Notes: a model not told the origin generated them from the sequence alone. Shown: positions 9,085 through 18,653, numbered from the stretch's first letter. The stretch is 64,000 nucleotides of DNA from an uncultured Paracoccaceae bacterium (GCA_947497985.1 CANMIX010000013.1:87641-151640); one strand, 5' to 3'. Numbers and translations are program-made.

Positions 9085-9285
9085 TTAACGACGCGGAAGG
9101 TCCCAGATCGAACGGTCAGCTTCGGCCCGTGCTTGGGCGCGGGTCACGCCGATGTCGGACAGTTCAAGATCGGACATCTGTGCCAGCTGACGGCGTTGAC
9201 GATAGAGTGCGGCCAGGTCACCGATCAGAGCAAAAACAGAACGACGCGCGGGGCGCAGGGATTGTGCAGTGGAGAGATAGGCCAT
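9085..9285 (-). CDS. DUF1127 small protein
   Basis: This 66-residue basic protein has the DUF1127 (YjiS-like) motif in its C-terminal half: QRRQLAQMSDLELSDIGVTR followed by an acidic stretch and IWDLPRR. Alphaproteobacterial DUF1127 proteins have been linked to RNA turnover and phosphate/carbon regulation, but its role here is unknown. GAGGAG stands before the start. It is divergent from a LysR gene with two perfect 5-5-5 palindromes between them. Confidence 0.9.
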   Translation of the reverse strand: MAYLSTAQSLRPARRSVFALIGDLAALYRQRRQLAQMSDLELSDIGVTRAQARAEADRSIWDLPRR

Positions 9286-9326
9286 TTGTAAACTCCTCGT
9301 TAAGATTTGATACGTTTCTCAGTTTC

Positions 9327-9397
9327 ATCAATTTGCTTGATACATATGGCAAAGCGTGACAGATTTTAAAAACGAATGTTTTTGATGAAATACATCA
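9327..9397. promoter_or_regulatory. two LysR-type operators between DUF1127 and lysR genes
   Basis: ATCAA-TTTGC-TTGAT at 9327-9341 and TGATG-AAATA-CATCA at 9383-9397 are perfect inverted repeats with five-base arms. They fit the T-N11-A form of LysR-type sites. The second abuts the AGGAGG of the lysR gene, the place expected for autorepression. Binding by the adjacent LysR is inference. Confidence 0.55.
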
Positions 9398-9406
9398 GGA
9401 GGCGTG

Positions 9407-10288
9407 ATGGTTCGGAATTTAGATATCACCACACTCCGCTCGTTTGTTGCAGTGGCAGACAATGGCGGGGTTACACGGGCTGCGGGCTATCTGCATCTCA
9501 CTCAATCAGCTGTGTCCATGCAGCTTAAACGACTGGAAGAGCTGTTGGGCCTGCAATTGCTGGATCGCAGCGGGCGGACCATCGCGTTGACCTCAGCGGG
9601 GGAACAGATGCTGGCCTATGCCCGGCGTATGGTCGCCCTGAATGATGAGGTGATGGCGCGTCTCACCGATCAGGCGTTTGAGGGCGAAGTGGCGCTTGGC
9701 GTTCCACATGACGTGGTTCACCCGGTGATCCCGCGTGTGTTGAAACTCTTTAACGCAAGCTATCCCCGTGTGCGGGTCAATTTGGTGACCACAAACACCC
9801 GCCACCTTAAGGAAGAGTTCGCGCGAGGTGGCTTTGACGTCATCCTCACCACGGAAAGCAGCGCGCATGAGGGGGCGGAAGTCATCCATGAAATGCCGCT
9901 GCGTTGGATTGGTGCGCCCGGTGGCACCACATGGCGACAACAGCCGTTGCAATTGGGGTTCAGCCGCAACTGCATTTTTCGCGGCATCGCGGTCAAGGCT
10001 TTGGACGATGCGGGCATTCCGTGGGAGATGGCAATAGACAGCGATTCCGATCGCACGGTCGAAGCCACAATCAGCGCGGATCTCGCGATTGGTGTTCTGC
10101 TGGAGGGCACGCAGCCAGATCACCAGGAATTGGTTGAGTCCAACGGTGTGCTTCCAACGTTGCCGATGCAACGCATAAACCTGTATGGCGGCGGCAAAGG
10201 ACATGCGCCGTACATCGAGGAATTGGCCAATCTGGTTCGGCAGGGATTCAACGACATGCGCCCGGCCTCTCTGCGTATTGCCGTGTAA
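9407..10288 (+). CDS. LysR-family transcriptional regulator
   Basis: The 293-residue protein has a winged helix-turn-helix at residues 5-65 (LRSFVAVADNGGVTRAAGYL, then QSAVSMQLKRLEELLG) and a LysR substrate-binding domain from about 90. The inducer is unknown. AGGAGG lies at 9397-9402, and I chose the ATG at 9407 because the GTG at 9404 is only one base from it. The gene is divergent from a DUF1127 gene and ends eight bases from a convergent oxidoreductase gene. Confidence 0.92.
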   Translation: MVRNLDITTLRSFVAVADNGGVTRAAGYLHLTQSAVSMQLKRLEELLGLQLLDRSGRTIALTSAGEQMLAYARRMVALNDEVMARLTDQAFEGEVALGVPHDVVHPVIPRVLKLFNASYPRVRVNLVTTNTRHLKEEFARGGFDVILTTESSAHEGAEVIHEMPLRWIGAPGGTTWRQQPLQLGFSRNCIFRGIAVKALDDAGIPWEMAIDSDSDRTVEATISADLAIGVLLEGTQPDHQELVESNGVLPTLPMQRINLYGGGKGHAPYIEELANLVRQGFNDMRPASLRIAV

Positions 10289-10296
10289 ACGATAGA

Positions 10297-11268
10297 TTAG
10301 GGGGCCTCAGCCCCCGTCATCGTAACAACCACCTTGCCGGTGGACTTGCGACTGCGCAAAAGCGCCAGCGCGTCCTCGACCTGCTCCAGTGGGATCTCGT
10401 GGCTGATATGAGGGCGGATACTGTCGGCCTCGTACCAGGCAAACAGTTTGGCCAAAGTTTCTTGCACCACCTGTGGATGGGATTTCAAAAGCCCGCCAAA
10501 GTAGAGACCAATAACCGTAAGGTTTTTCACCAACAGGTGGTTGGCCGGGATTTGTGGCACGTCCCCACCGGCAAAGCCAATGGGCAGCAGACGACCGCCG
10601 GGGTTTGTCGACCGAAAGGCAGCCGTCCAGACGTCACCGCCAATGGTTTCATAAACCACATCTGCGCCGCCTAGGTCTCGTACGACATTGCGCAGATCAT
10701 CGGAGGCATCTACCAATACATCCGCGCCAGCGGCCTTCGCCACGGCCAGCTTTTCTGCACCGCGCGCATGTGCAATCACCCGCGCTCCCATTTTCTTGCC
10801 AATCTCAACCGCCGTCAGGCCAACACCGCCGGCTGCTCCCGTTACCAAAAGCGTCTCTCCGGGTTGCAATCGGGCGCAATGATCCAAGGCCAGCAGACTT
10901 GTTCCATAAGCGATTTGAAATCCCGCCGCTGTAGGAAAGCTCATTGTCTCCGGAAGTTGCACAACGCGAGAGGCATCAAATACACCGTATTCCGCCAAGC
11001 CGCCTTGCCCGCCAAAGATGGCAACCCGCATGCCAACCTCAAATTCAGTCACGTTTTCACCGACCGACGCAACCCAGCCTGCGACTTCCAAACCGGGCAC
11101 GAAGGGCAGAGCAGGCGTATCCTGATAAGTGCCCTTTTTCATAAGTAAATCTGCGAAATTTAGACCGCATGCGGCGATGCGAACTCCAATCTGACCCGGT
11201 CCAGGCGCATGTTCAGGTAGTGAAACCAATTCGGCGGTTCCCGGCGCTGAAACTTGATATGCCTGCAT
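10297..11268 (-). CDS. NADPH:quinone oxidoreductase family (zeta-crystallin type)
   Basis: This 323-residue medium-chain dehydrogenase/reductase has the GroES-like N-terminal part (FVPGLEVAGWVASVG, 55-70) and the Rossmann dinucleotide motif VTGAAGGVGLTAVEIGKKMG near 143. There is no structural-zinc cysteine cluster, as in quinone oxidoreductases that use NADPH. It is called by family; the substrate could also be an enoyl thioester or another enone. It is convergent with the LysR gene. Confidence 0.88.
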   Translation of the reverse strand: MQAYQVSAPGTAELVSLPEHAPGPGQIGVRIAACGLNFADLLMKKGTYQDTPALPFVPGLEVAGWVASVGENVTEFEVGMRVAIFGGQGGLAEYGVFDASRVVQLPETMSFPTAAGFQIAYGTSLLALDHCARLQPGETLLVTGAAGGVGLTAVEIGKKMGARVIAHARGAEKLAVAKAAGADVLVDASDDLRNVVRDLGGADVVYETIGGDVWTAAFRSTNPGGRLLPIGFAGGDVPQIPANHLLVKNLTVIGLYFGGLLKSHPQVVQETLAKLFAWYEADSIRPHISHEIPLEQVEDALALLRSRKSTGKVVVTMTGAEAP

Positions 11269-11626
11269 CTAATATCATCCTTGAGTTGCGTATATTTACG
11301 TGCCGTGATTCGCGGAAAAGATTAACAGAGGTTATTTCTTTTTACGCTGCGGCAAAGCGTTATCCCGCTGTTACACTTCTAGGCGAATACGATATCTCGG
11401 AAATTTTCCCATGCAAAATCATTATCTTGTTCTGGTCACCCGGAATTGGCGGGCATCGGCGCTTGTATTCAACCGTAAAGAGCGTAAACTTAAGGATGTG
11501 GTATGTCTCAGATTAGGGAATGTGGGGAGTTCTTAGTCGGCGGCGTTAGTTCGGGTGTGGGTCCGAAGTGGCGAGCTTCGGCTGTGATCTGATACTTCCG
11601 CGGTGGAAAACGACTAGGAGAAACCC
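11269..11626. other. long leader/intergenic region before the XRE regulator
   Basis: No gene is supported in these 358 bases. Near the end, CCGAAG (11563-11568) and CTTCGG (11576-11581) form a small hairpin about 45 bases before the regulator start, so a structured 5' leader is possible. The left half is A/T-rich and presumably carries the promoters of both divergent neighbours. Confidence 0.45.
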
Positions 11627-11995
11627 ATGGCTCACCCTGTGGATGTACATGTAGGAAAGAGAATCCGTCATCGCCGATGGCTCATTGGCATGACGCAACA
11701 ACAACTGGCCGAGAAGGTCGGAATCAAATTCCAGCAAATTCAGAAATATGAAACTGGCGCCAACCGCGTCAGTGCCTCAAGACTTTGGGATATTTCTGAT
11801 GCACTGGAAGTACAAGTCAGCTTCTTCTTTGAAGGGCTGCAGGAAGACCAGCAAACCGCAGAAGGCGGTAAGGTCCCTGATGATCTGATGACCGATAAGG
11901 AAGCATTGGATCTGGTACGCTCGTATTACGCGATTCCGGAAAATCAACGTCGTCGCCTCTTCGAATTGGCGCGCGTTCTCAGCGACGTTGCCTAA
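11627..11995 (+). CDS. XRE-family HTH transcriptional regulator
   Basis: The 122-residue product has a Cro/CI helix-turn-helix at about residues 10-65 (KRIRHRRWLIGMTQQQLAEK, then FQQIQKYETGANRVSASRLW) and a C-terminal helical tail rich in Arg and Glu. Short regulators of this type are widespread in Alphaproteobacteria; the target genes are unknown. GGAGAAACCC before the ATG is a good ribosome site. It is divergent from the quinone oxidoreductase gene across a long gap. Confidence 0.92.
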   Translation: MAHPVDVHVGKRIRHRRWLIGMTQQQLAEKVGIKFQQIQKYETGANRVSASRLWDISDALEVQVSFFFEGLQEDQQTAEGGKVPDDLMTDKEALDLVRSYYAIPENQRRRLFELARVLSDVA

Positions 11996-12016
11996 GCTTC
12001 GTTGTTAAGGTGACAC

Positions 12017-12043
12017 CCTCGAAATAACACTCTCATTTCGAGG
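12017..12043. terminator. perfect inverted repeat after the XRE gene
   Basis: CCTCGAAAT (12017-12025) pairs perfectly with ATTTCGAGG (12035-12043) over a nine-base loop, 22 bases past the regulator stop. There is no T run after it, so it is a stem-loop that may act as a 3' end or barrier rather than a classical terminator. Confidence 0.5.
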
Positions 12044-12087
12044 AAATTGCACTTGTAAATTGGGCGGTTCGGTGGCACGCGTGCCGT

Positions 12088-12879
12088 ATGACCCGAGCCG
12101 CCCTTTCCGATCTAGATATTGCGCACAAGCTGGCTGATGCGGCCCGCGCCGCAATCCTTCCATCCTTTCGCAATTTGCCCGAAGATGCCGAGAACAAGCT
12201 GGACGACGGCTTTGATCCGGTCACCGTTGCGGATCGCGCTGCCGAACAGGCCATGCGCGCCGTGCTTGCACAATGGCGTCCCGAAGACGGCATCCTGGGT
12301 GAAGAGTTTCCTGATATCGACGGCACATCGGGTCGCACATGGGTCCTTGACCCAATCGACGGCACCCGTGGTTTTATCAGCGGCACCCCGACCTGGGGCG
12401 TGTTGATTGCCCTGTCAGATGCCAACGGCCCGTTTCTGGGCGTGATTGATCAACCCTATATCGGCGAACGCTTTGTCGGCACACCGGATCTGGCGGAAAT
12501 GTCCGGCCCACTTGGACCAAAGCTGCTCAAAACCAAACAGAACACCGATCTTGCGCAGGCGATCTTGTTCACGACTTTCCCCGAAGTTGGCACGCCTGAG
12601 GATCGGGCAGGTTTTGAACGGGTCTCTGCCCAGGTCAAGCTGACCCGTTTTGGCATGGATTGTTATGCCTATGCGCTGTTGGCCGCTGGTCAGGTGGATC
12701 TGGTGATTGAATCCTGTCTCAATCCTTATGACATTCAGGCGCCAATTGCGGTTATTCAGGCCGCAGGCGGGATTGTCACCAATTGGGAAGGCGGGCCTGC
12801 CCATAACGGGGGACGTGCCTTGGCCGCGGCCACGCCCGAACTGCACGCCGCAGCCCTGTCGCTTTTGCAAAAAGGTTGA
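12088..12879 (+). CDS. hisN: inositol monophosphatase family, likely histidinol-phosphatase
   Basis: This 263-residue lithium-sensitive phosphatase family member shows the metal motifs GEEFPD (about 72-77) and LDPIDGTRGF (about 90-99), and a late QAPIAVIQAAGG. The GTRGF form and total length fit the HisN histidinol-phosphate phosphatase branch, the penultimate step of histidine synthesis, rather than SuhB. A general inositol-phosphatase role is the main alternative. No other his gene is in the window. Confidence 0.85.
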   Translation: MTRAALSDLDIAHKLADAARAAILPSFRNLPEDAENKLDDGFDPVTVADRAAEQAMRAVLAQWRPEDGILGEEFPDIDGTSGRTWVLDPIDGTRGFISGTPTWGVLIALSDANGPFLGVIDQPYIGERFVGTPDLAEMSGPLGPKLLKTKQNTDLAQAILFTTFPEVGTPEDRAGFERVSAQVKLTRFGMDCYAYALLAAGQVDLVIESCLNPYDIQAPIAVIQAAGGIVTNWEGGPAHNGGRALAAATPELHAAALSLLQKG

Positions 12880-12990
12880 GCCTGGGGCAGTCGGCGTAAT
12901 ATAACAGCGCCGATCCGAGTCCTTTGCCCGTCTTCTGTCGGATCCTAACTACACTTCTTACCGAAGCGGGCGCGCAAAAGGAGTGTAGGT

Positions 12991-14349
12991 ATGCGCCAAG
13001 CATTGCCATCAGATGTTCTGTTGAAGAACGCCGATTACATTGTCACCATGGATGATGACCGCCGCGTTTTACGCGCAGCCGACGTGCTGATCCAAGGAGG
13101 GCAGATCGCTGCGGTGGGGCAGGGGCTGTCCACCATCGGATCTACCGTTTCAGCTGCGGGATGTGTGGTGACCCCCGGTCTGGTGAACACCCATCACCAC
13201 CTCTATCAAAACCTGACCCGCGCGGTGCCGGGGGCGCAGGATGCGTTGCTCTTTGGCTGGCTTCAACGGCTCTACCCGATCTGGTCGCGCTTCACGCCGG
13301 ATGACATGCACCTGTCCACGCAGCTTGGCCTGGCCGAGTTGGCTCTGTCGGGCTGTACACTCTCGTCGGACCACCTCTACCTCTATCCAAATGGCGCGAC
13401 ATTGGACGACACGATTGCCGCCGCACGGGACGTCGGCCTGCGCTTCCAGCCAACCCGGGGCGCTATGAGCATCGGCGAAAGCGACGGCGGTCTGCCACCA
13501 GACACTTTGGTCGAAGAGGAGGCTGCGATCCTCAACGATATGATCCGGGTGGTCGACACCTTCCATGACCCGTCCGAGGCGTCAATGGTTCGTGTCGGCC
13601 TCGCGCCCTGTTCGCCTTTTTCGGTCAGTCGCGATTTGATGCGTGACACTGCAATTCTCGCCCGTGACAAGGGCGTGATGCTGCACACCCATTTGGCCGA
13701 AAACGACGAAGACATCGCCTATTCCCTTGAAAAATTCGGCTGCCGCCCCGGCCAATATGCCGAAGACCTCGGCTGGACCGGCGATGACGTCTGGCATGCG
13801 CATTGTGTAAAACTCAACGGGGAAGAGATTGATCTGTTTGCCAGAACCCGCACCGGTGTCGCCCATTGCCCCTGTTCCAACTGCCGTCTTGGCTCAGGTA
13901 TTGCGCCTGTGCGTGCGATGCGGGATGCGGGCGTGCCTGTTGGCCTTGGCGTGGATGGATCTGCCAGCAATGACATGGCGAGCCTGATCGGTGAGGCACG
14001 CCAATCCATGTTGTTGCAGCGCGTCCAAAACGGCGCCGACGCCATGAGCGCCTATGAGGCGCTGGAAATGGCCACCCGTGGCGGAGCCGACGTACTGGGG
14101 CGACCGGAATGCGGGCGGATCATGTCGGGGAAACGCGCGGATCTGGCAATTTGGGACATCAAAACCGTGGCGGCCAGCGGCAGTTGGGATCCTGCGGCCT
14201 TGGTTCTTGCGGGGGCATCTACCGTCAAACATCTGTTTGTCGAAGGGCGCCAAATTGTCGACAATGGACAGATCACCACGTTAGATCTGGAAACCTTGAT
14301 CCAGCGTCACAGCGCGCGTGCAGCTGAGCTTGCGGCACTTTGGAGATAA
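12991..14349 (+). CDS. 8-oxoguanine deaminase (amidohydrolase family)
   Basis: This 452-residue amidohydrolase has the zinc motif NTHHHLYQN (His68/His70), HTHLAEND, the HAHCVKL histidine and GVDGSASND aspartate. The stretch SSDHLYLYPNG is typical of the 8-oxoguanine deaminase branch, which converts 8-oxoguanine to urate and so recycles oxidised purine. Hydroxydechloroatrazine ethylaminohydrolase is a common misannotation of this branch. AAAGGAGTG precedes the start. It is convergent with guanine deaminase. Confidence 0.85.
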   Translation: MRQALPSDVLLKNADYIVTMDDDRRVLRAADVLIQGGQIAAVGQGLSTIGSTVSAAGCVVTPGLVNTHHHLYQNLTRAVPGAQDALLFGWLQRLYPIWSRFTPDDMHLSTQLGLAELALSGCTLSSDHLYLYPNGATLDDTIAAARDVGLRFQPTRGAMSIGESDGGLPPDTLVEEEAAILNDMIRVVDTFHDPSEASMVRVGLAPCSPFSVSRDLMRDTAILARDKGVMLHTHLAENDEDIAYSLEKFGCRPGQYAEDLGWTGDDVWHAHCVKLNGEEIDLFARTRTGVAHCPCSNCRLGSGIAPVRAMRDAGVPVGLGVDGSASNDMASLIGEARQSMLLQRVQNGADAMSAYEALEMATRGGADVLGRPECGRIMSGKRADLAIWDIKTVAASGSWDPAALVLAGASTVKHLFVEGRQIVDNGQITTLDLETLIQRHSARAAELAALWR

Positions 14350-14368
14350 TGGTGTCAGGGGCGGGGGG

Positions 14369-15655
14369 CTAGATAGCGCGCCCGGCCACGTAGACCTGCG
14401 AAACAGCGCGGTCATCGCCCATCATAATGGTGGCAAATGCCGTTTCCCAAAGGTCCTGCGCCTGGGCGCTGCGTTGTGCTATCGCAGGGGTGGAGGCGAG
14501 ATTGATCACCACAAGATCTGCCTCCATTCCGGGTGCAATATTTCCGATCTTTTCTTCCATGCGCAATGCCTGAGCCGATCCTTGGGTCGCCAGCCACAAC
14601 AGTTCTGCGGCGTGCAAGGGGCGACCACGCAATTGGCCGATCTCATAGGCGGCCGCCATTGTCCGTAGCATGGAAAAACTGGATCCGCCGCCCGTGTCCG
14701 TTGCGAGGCCAATGCGCTGCCCCTCAGCCATCAATCCGTCCATGTCAAACAGGCCGGAACCAATGAATGTATTGGAGGTCGGACAATGCACCAAGGCCGC
14801 GCCAAATTCACGCAAACGATGCCGTTCCCGTTCCTCTAGATGGATGGCATGGCCATAAATACCGCGCGCGCCCAACAGGCCAAACATCTCATAGGTATCC
14901 AGATAATCGCGCGCGTTGGGGAACAGCGATTTGACCCAGTCGATCTCATCGGTCTGTTCGCTCAGATGGGTTTGCATCAGACAGGTGGGGTGGGCCCGCC
15001 ACAAGGCGCCCATCGCTTCCAACTGCTCGGGCGTCGAGGTCGGGGAAAACCGCGGTGTGATTGCATATTCCAAACGGTCGATCCCGTGCCAGCGGTCGAT
15101 TAGCGTCTCGCTTTGATCATAGGCCGTCTGTGCGGTGTCGCGCAGACCGTCGGGGGCGTTGCGATCCATGCAGGTTTTCCCGGCAACAACCCGCTGGCCG
15201 CGTGCCTGCGCCGCAGTAAAGAACGCATCAACGCTTTCGGGGTGGATGGTGCAAAAGCTGCACACTGTGGTGGTGCCATGCGCAAGCGTCAGGTCCAGAT
15301 AGCGCCCTGCGATATCATCCGCATAGGCGCGGTCGCCAAATTTCATCTCTTCCGGGAAAGTATAACTGTTCAACCAATCGATCAGCCGTTTGCCCCAGCT
15401 GGCGATCATTGCGGTCTGCGGATAATGCACATGGGCATCGACAAAACCAGCCAGAACCAGATCGCCACCATGATCGCGCAAGGTGGCAGCGGGCGCCAGC
15501 GCTTGCATCGCGGCCCGCGTGCCTAAATCCACCACGGATCCATCGCGGATCAGAACGGCCTCGTGCAGCTGTACGGCCTCGGTTGGGATGTCGCATTCGA
15601 ACGGGGATGCGGTAAAAGAAAGCACCTGACCGGTTATGATAAATTCTTCGCTCAT
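14369..15655 (-). CDS. guaD: guanine deaminase
   Basis: The 428-residue amidohydrolase carries FVDAHVHYPQ, the CSFCTIHPESVDAFF segment, MQTHLSEQ, GHAIHL and LATDTGGG, the guanine deaminase pattern; guanine is converted to xanthine. I set the start at ATG 15655 (MSEEFIITGQ), eight codons inside the longest frame, because GGAGAGG is at correct spacing. It lies tail to tail with the 8-oxoguanine deaminase, 19 bases apart. Confidence 0.92.
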   Translation of the reverse strand: MSEEFIITGQVLSFTASPFECDIPTEAVQLHEAVLIRDGSVVDLGTRAAMQALAPAATLRDHGGDLVLAGFVDAHVHYPQTAMIASWGKRLIDWLNSYTFPEEMKFGDRAYADDIAGRYLDLTLAHGTTTVCSFCTIHPESVDAFFTAAQARGQRVVAGKTCMDRNAPDGLRDTAQTAYDQSETLIDRWHGIDRLEYAITPRFSPTSTPEQLEAMGALWRAHPTCLMQTHLSEQTDEIDWVKSLFPNARDYLDTYEMFGLLGARGIYGHAIHLEERERHRLREFGAALVHCPTSNTFIGSGLFDMDGLMAEGQRIGLATDTGGGSSFSMLRTMAAAYEIGQLRGRPLHAAELLWLATQGSAQALRMEEKIGNIAPGMEADLVVINLASTPAIAQRSAQAQDLWETAFATIMMGDDRAVSQVYVAGRAI

Positions 15656-15792
15656 CGCACCACGACCTCTCCTTGCCAAACTGCAGACCGCAGGATAGCT
15701 GCGTCCATGGTGCCGGTAAATCGGAGTATTGTCATTGTTTTCCGGTAACTGCTTCTTCTATCCTGTAGCAAAGAAAAACGGGGGCAGCGCAG

Positions 15793-17184
15793 ATGAGCAG
15801 CGACAACGAGACAGCCGTTTTCGATGAAACCATAGATGAGCGGTTCGAACTGAGCCGGAAGCTTGTGGCCGGTATCCTCTATGCGGTGGATGCCCAAGAT
15901 CGCCAGACTCTAAGCGAGCTGATGGATCCGCTGCACGCGGCCGACATTGCTGACCTTCTGGAACAGATCAACGCCTACGACCGGCGTCGCCTGATCCAGC
16001 TTTACGATCGCGAATTTGACGGGGATATCCTTTCTGAGCTGGATGAGAGCATCCGCGAAGAGGTCATTGCGATCCTTAACCCGCATGTTCTGGCCGAAGC
16101 GGTGCGGGAACTGGAAAGCGATGATGTTGTTGACCTTCTAGAGGATCTGGAAGAGCCACAACAAGAAGCCATTCTGGATGTGCTGGAAGATTCCGACCGG
16201 GTTGCAGTCGAACAATCCCTGCGTTTCCCGGAAAATTCTGCGGGCCGCTTGATGCAGCGCGAAGTGGTGATGGCTCCGGATCATTGGACCGTGGGACAAG
16301 CCATCGACCATATGCGCGCCCACGAAGGCATGCCCGATCAATTTTACCATGTGGTTGTGGTCGACCCGCGACTGCACCCGGTTGGCAATGTGACGCTTGG
16401 GCGGATCATGGCGACGCATCGCGATGTCCCTCTGTTGGACCTAACCGAAGAAACATTTGAGATTTTTCGCGTCGATATGGACGAGGAAGACGTGGCCTAT
16501 GCGTTCAATCAATACCACCTGATTTCCGCCCCCGTGGTGGATAACGAAGGCCGCCTGGTCGGGGTGATCACCATCGATGACGCGATGGTTGTGCTGGATG
16601 AAGAACATGAAGAGGACATCCTGCGTCTGGCCGGCGTGGGCGAGGAAAGCTCGCTTTCGGACAAGGTGGCCGATACCACCCGTCGCCGTTTCCCCTGGCT
16701 TGCAGTGAATTTGGTGACAGCTGTGCTTGCCTCTATGGTGATCGCGCAGTTTGAAGAAACCATTGCCGGTTTTGTCGCGCTTGCGGTGTTGATGCCAATT
16801 GTTGCCTCTATGGGGGGCAATGCGGGCACCCAATCGCTGACCGTGGCGGTGCGTGCGCTTGCCACCCGTGACCTTACGGGATCCAACGTTTGGCGGGTGA
16901 TCCGACGTGAAGCCTTGGTGGGGCTCGTCAACGGTGTGATCTTTGCCGTTGTGATGGGGGGCGTAGGTATTGTGTGGTTTGGCTCTCCAGCGCTGGGCGC
17001 GGTGATCGCGGTCGCAATGGTGATCAATTTGGTCGTCGCGGGCCTCGCTGGAACTCTGATCCCGATTATCTTGGACAGGCTCAAGGTCGATCCGGCGTTG
17101 GCGTCCGGGGCTTTTGTGACGACGGTGACGGATGTGGTTGGCTTCTTTGCGTTCCTTGGGCTTGCTGCAACTGTTCTTCTGTGA
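15793..17184 (+). CDS. mgtE: magnesium transporter MgtE
   Basis: The 463-residue protein has the MgtE order: an acidic N-domain of helical repeats (about 30-150, with ELMDPLHAADIADLL), a CBS pair (about 150-275, ending VGVITIDDAMVVLDEEHEED), and five membrane helices from about 300 with the pore motif PIVASMGGNAGTQS. It is a Mg-gated Mg2+ channel of the inner membrane. The folate cyclo-ligase gene starts 14 bases after it. Confidence 0.96.
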   Translation: MSSDNETAVFDETIDERFELSRKLVAGILYAVDAQDRQTLSELMDPLHAADIADLLEQINAYDRRRLIQLYDREFDGDILSELDESIREEVIAILNPHVLAEAVRELESDDVVDLLEDLEEPQQEAILDVLEDSDRVAVEQSLRFPENSAGRLMQREVVMAPDHWTVGQAIDHMRAHEGMPDQFYHVVVVDPRLHPVGNVTLGRIMATHRDVPLLDLTEETFEIFRVDMDEEDVAYAFNQYHLISAPVVDNEGRLVGVITIDDAMVVLDEEHEEDILRLAGVGEESSLSDKVADTTRRRFPWLAVNLVTAVLASMVIAQFEETIAGFVALAVLMPIVASMGGNAGTQSLTVAVRALATRDLTGSNVWRVIRREALVGLVNGVIFAVVMGGVGIVWFGSPALGAVIAVAMVINLVVAGLAGTLIPIILDRLKVDPALASGAFVTTVTDVVGFFAFLGLAATVLL

Positions 17185-17197
17185 GGGGGAAACTGGA

Positions 17198-17761
17198 ATG
17201 GATCTGACTGAACAGAAAGCACAGGCACGCAAATCGGCCTTTGCACGTCGAAAACAGGCGCATGAAACACGTCGTCCCGGTGTGGCCGGACATCTGTCAG
17301 AGGTTTTGGCGGGCTATCGCGGCGTGCCGTTGGCGGGGTATATGCCAATTCGCACCGAAATCAGCCCGCTTGCTGCGATGGCAGAGGCCGCCGCCTACGG
17401 ATCTGTAGGTGTTCCGGTGATTTCCGGAGAGGCACAGCCCCTCAACTTCAGCCGTTGGGAGCCTGAGGGCGAAATGCGCGATGGTCCCTTTGGTGCGCAG
17501 ATCCCTGCCGTGGACGATTTCTTTGAACCTGAAATCCTGATCGTGCCGTTGGTGGCGTTTGACACTGCCGGTGGGCGTCTGGGGTATGGCGGAGGGTTCT
17601 ATGACCGCACTCTGGAAATGTTGCGGGCCAAACGGTCCACGCTAGCCATTGGGTTTGCTTATAGCGCGCAAGAGGCAGATGACTTGCCGCTGGAAAACAC
17701 GGATCAGCCGCTTGATATGATTGTGACTGAGGCATCCATCCACGAATTTGGCCGTAAGTGA
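17198..17761 (+). CDS. 5-formyltetrahydrofolate cyclo-ligase
   Basis: The 187-residue product converts 5-formyl-THF to 5,10-methenyl-THF with ATP. It shows the basic N-terminus QARKSAFARRK, PLAGYMPIRTEISP near 45, and the nucleotide/folate loop GGRLGYGGGFYDRTL near 130. The ATG at 17198 is preceded by GGGGGAAA. It is followed after 76 bases by a YmdB-type gene, an adjacency common in Alphaproteobacteria. Confidence 0.93.
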   Translation: MDLTEQKAQARKSAFARRKQAHETRRPGVAGHLSEVLAGYRGVPLAGYMPIRTEISPLAAMAEAAAYGSVGVPVISGEAQPLNFSRWEPEGEMRDGPFGAQIPAVDDFFEPEILIVPLVAFDTAGGRLGYGGGFYDRTLEMLRAKRSTLAIGFAYSAQEADDLPLENTDQPLDMIVTEASIHEFGRK

Positions 17762-17837
17762 TACGATCAATGCGAAAAATGACGCTTCGCGGTCTGCGGC
17801 CCCTTGCTGCACAGGCGCACTCTTCGTAGGGAGTGGC

Positions 17838-18653
17838 ATGCGTATTTTGTTTCTAGGCGATGTGATGGGCCGCGCGGGGCGCAAGGCTGTCATCGAAGGT
17901 CTTCCCAAACTGCGGGAAGAGTGGAAATTGGACTTTGTCATTGTGAACGGCGAAAACGCCTCCAATGGCATGGGGCTGAATGGAGAGCACGCCAAGGCGC
18001 TTTTGGCGGCTGGGGTCGATTGCTTGACTCTGGGTGACCACGCCTTTGATCAAAAGGACATGCTGCAGTTCATTGAGAGTGAAAGCCGCATTGTCCGACC
18101 TCTGAATTTTGCCAAAGGCGCGCCGGGACGTGGCCATCGCCTGTTTTCTGCGCCCGGTGGGCGTAAGGTTCTGGTGCTGCAAGCGCTGGGGCAGGTATTT
18201 ATGAAGCGCGCCTATGACGACCCGTTTGGTGCGGTTGAGGGCGTGTTGAAATCACACCCGCGTGGCGGGTTGGCCCAGGCAATCATCGTGGATATGCATT
18301 GCGAGGCAACGTCCGAGAAGATGGCAATGGGCCATTTCTGCAATGGCAAGGCCTCGCTGGTCGTGGGGACCCATACCCATGTGCCCACAGGCGACGCACA
18401 GATCCTGTCAAATGGTACAGCATATCTGACCGATGCAGGCATGTGTGGTGACTATAATTCTGTAATCGGGATGGAAAAAGCTGAGCCGATGCGTCGCTTC
18501 CTGACTGGGATGCCCAAAGGTCGGTTTACGCCAGCAGAAGGCGAGGCCACACTGTCCGGTGTCTATGTAGAAACTGATGACCGCACAGGCGCGGCGACCA
18601 AAATACGAATGGTGCGCCAAGGTGGTCTGTTGCAGCCAAGCAGCGCAATCTAG
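17838..18653 (+). CDS. YmdB/TIGR00282 family metallophosphoesterase
   Basis: The 271-residue protein begins MRILFLGDVMGRAGRKAV and carries VNGENASNGMG, LGDHAFDQK, DMHCEATSEK and VVGTHTHVPTGDAQIL, the dinuclear metal ligands of the calcineurin-like YmdB family. Bacillus YmdB hydrolyses cyclic nucleotides, so a signalling phosphodiesterase role is a guess here. AGGGAGTGGC precedes the start. A structured repeat (18683-18838) begins 30 bases after the stop. Confidence 0.9.
   Translation: MRILFLGDVMGRAGRKAVIEGLPKLREEWKLDFVIVNGENASNGMGLNGEHAKALLAAGVDCLTLGDHAFDQKDMLQFIESESRIVRPLNFAKGAPGRGHRLFSAPGGRKVLVLQALGQVFMKRAYDDPFGAVEGVLKSHPRGGLAQAIIVDMHCEATSEKMAMGHFCNGKASLVVGTHTHVPTGDAQILSNGTAYLTDAGMCGDYNSVIGMEKAEPMRRFLTGMPKGRFTPAEGEATLSGVYVETDDRTGAATKIRMVRQGGLLQPSSAI

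Noticed and set aside
11325-11340. CtrA-like TTAA-N7-TTAA site
   Set aside because: TTAACAGAGGTTATT has the wrong second half.
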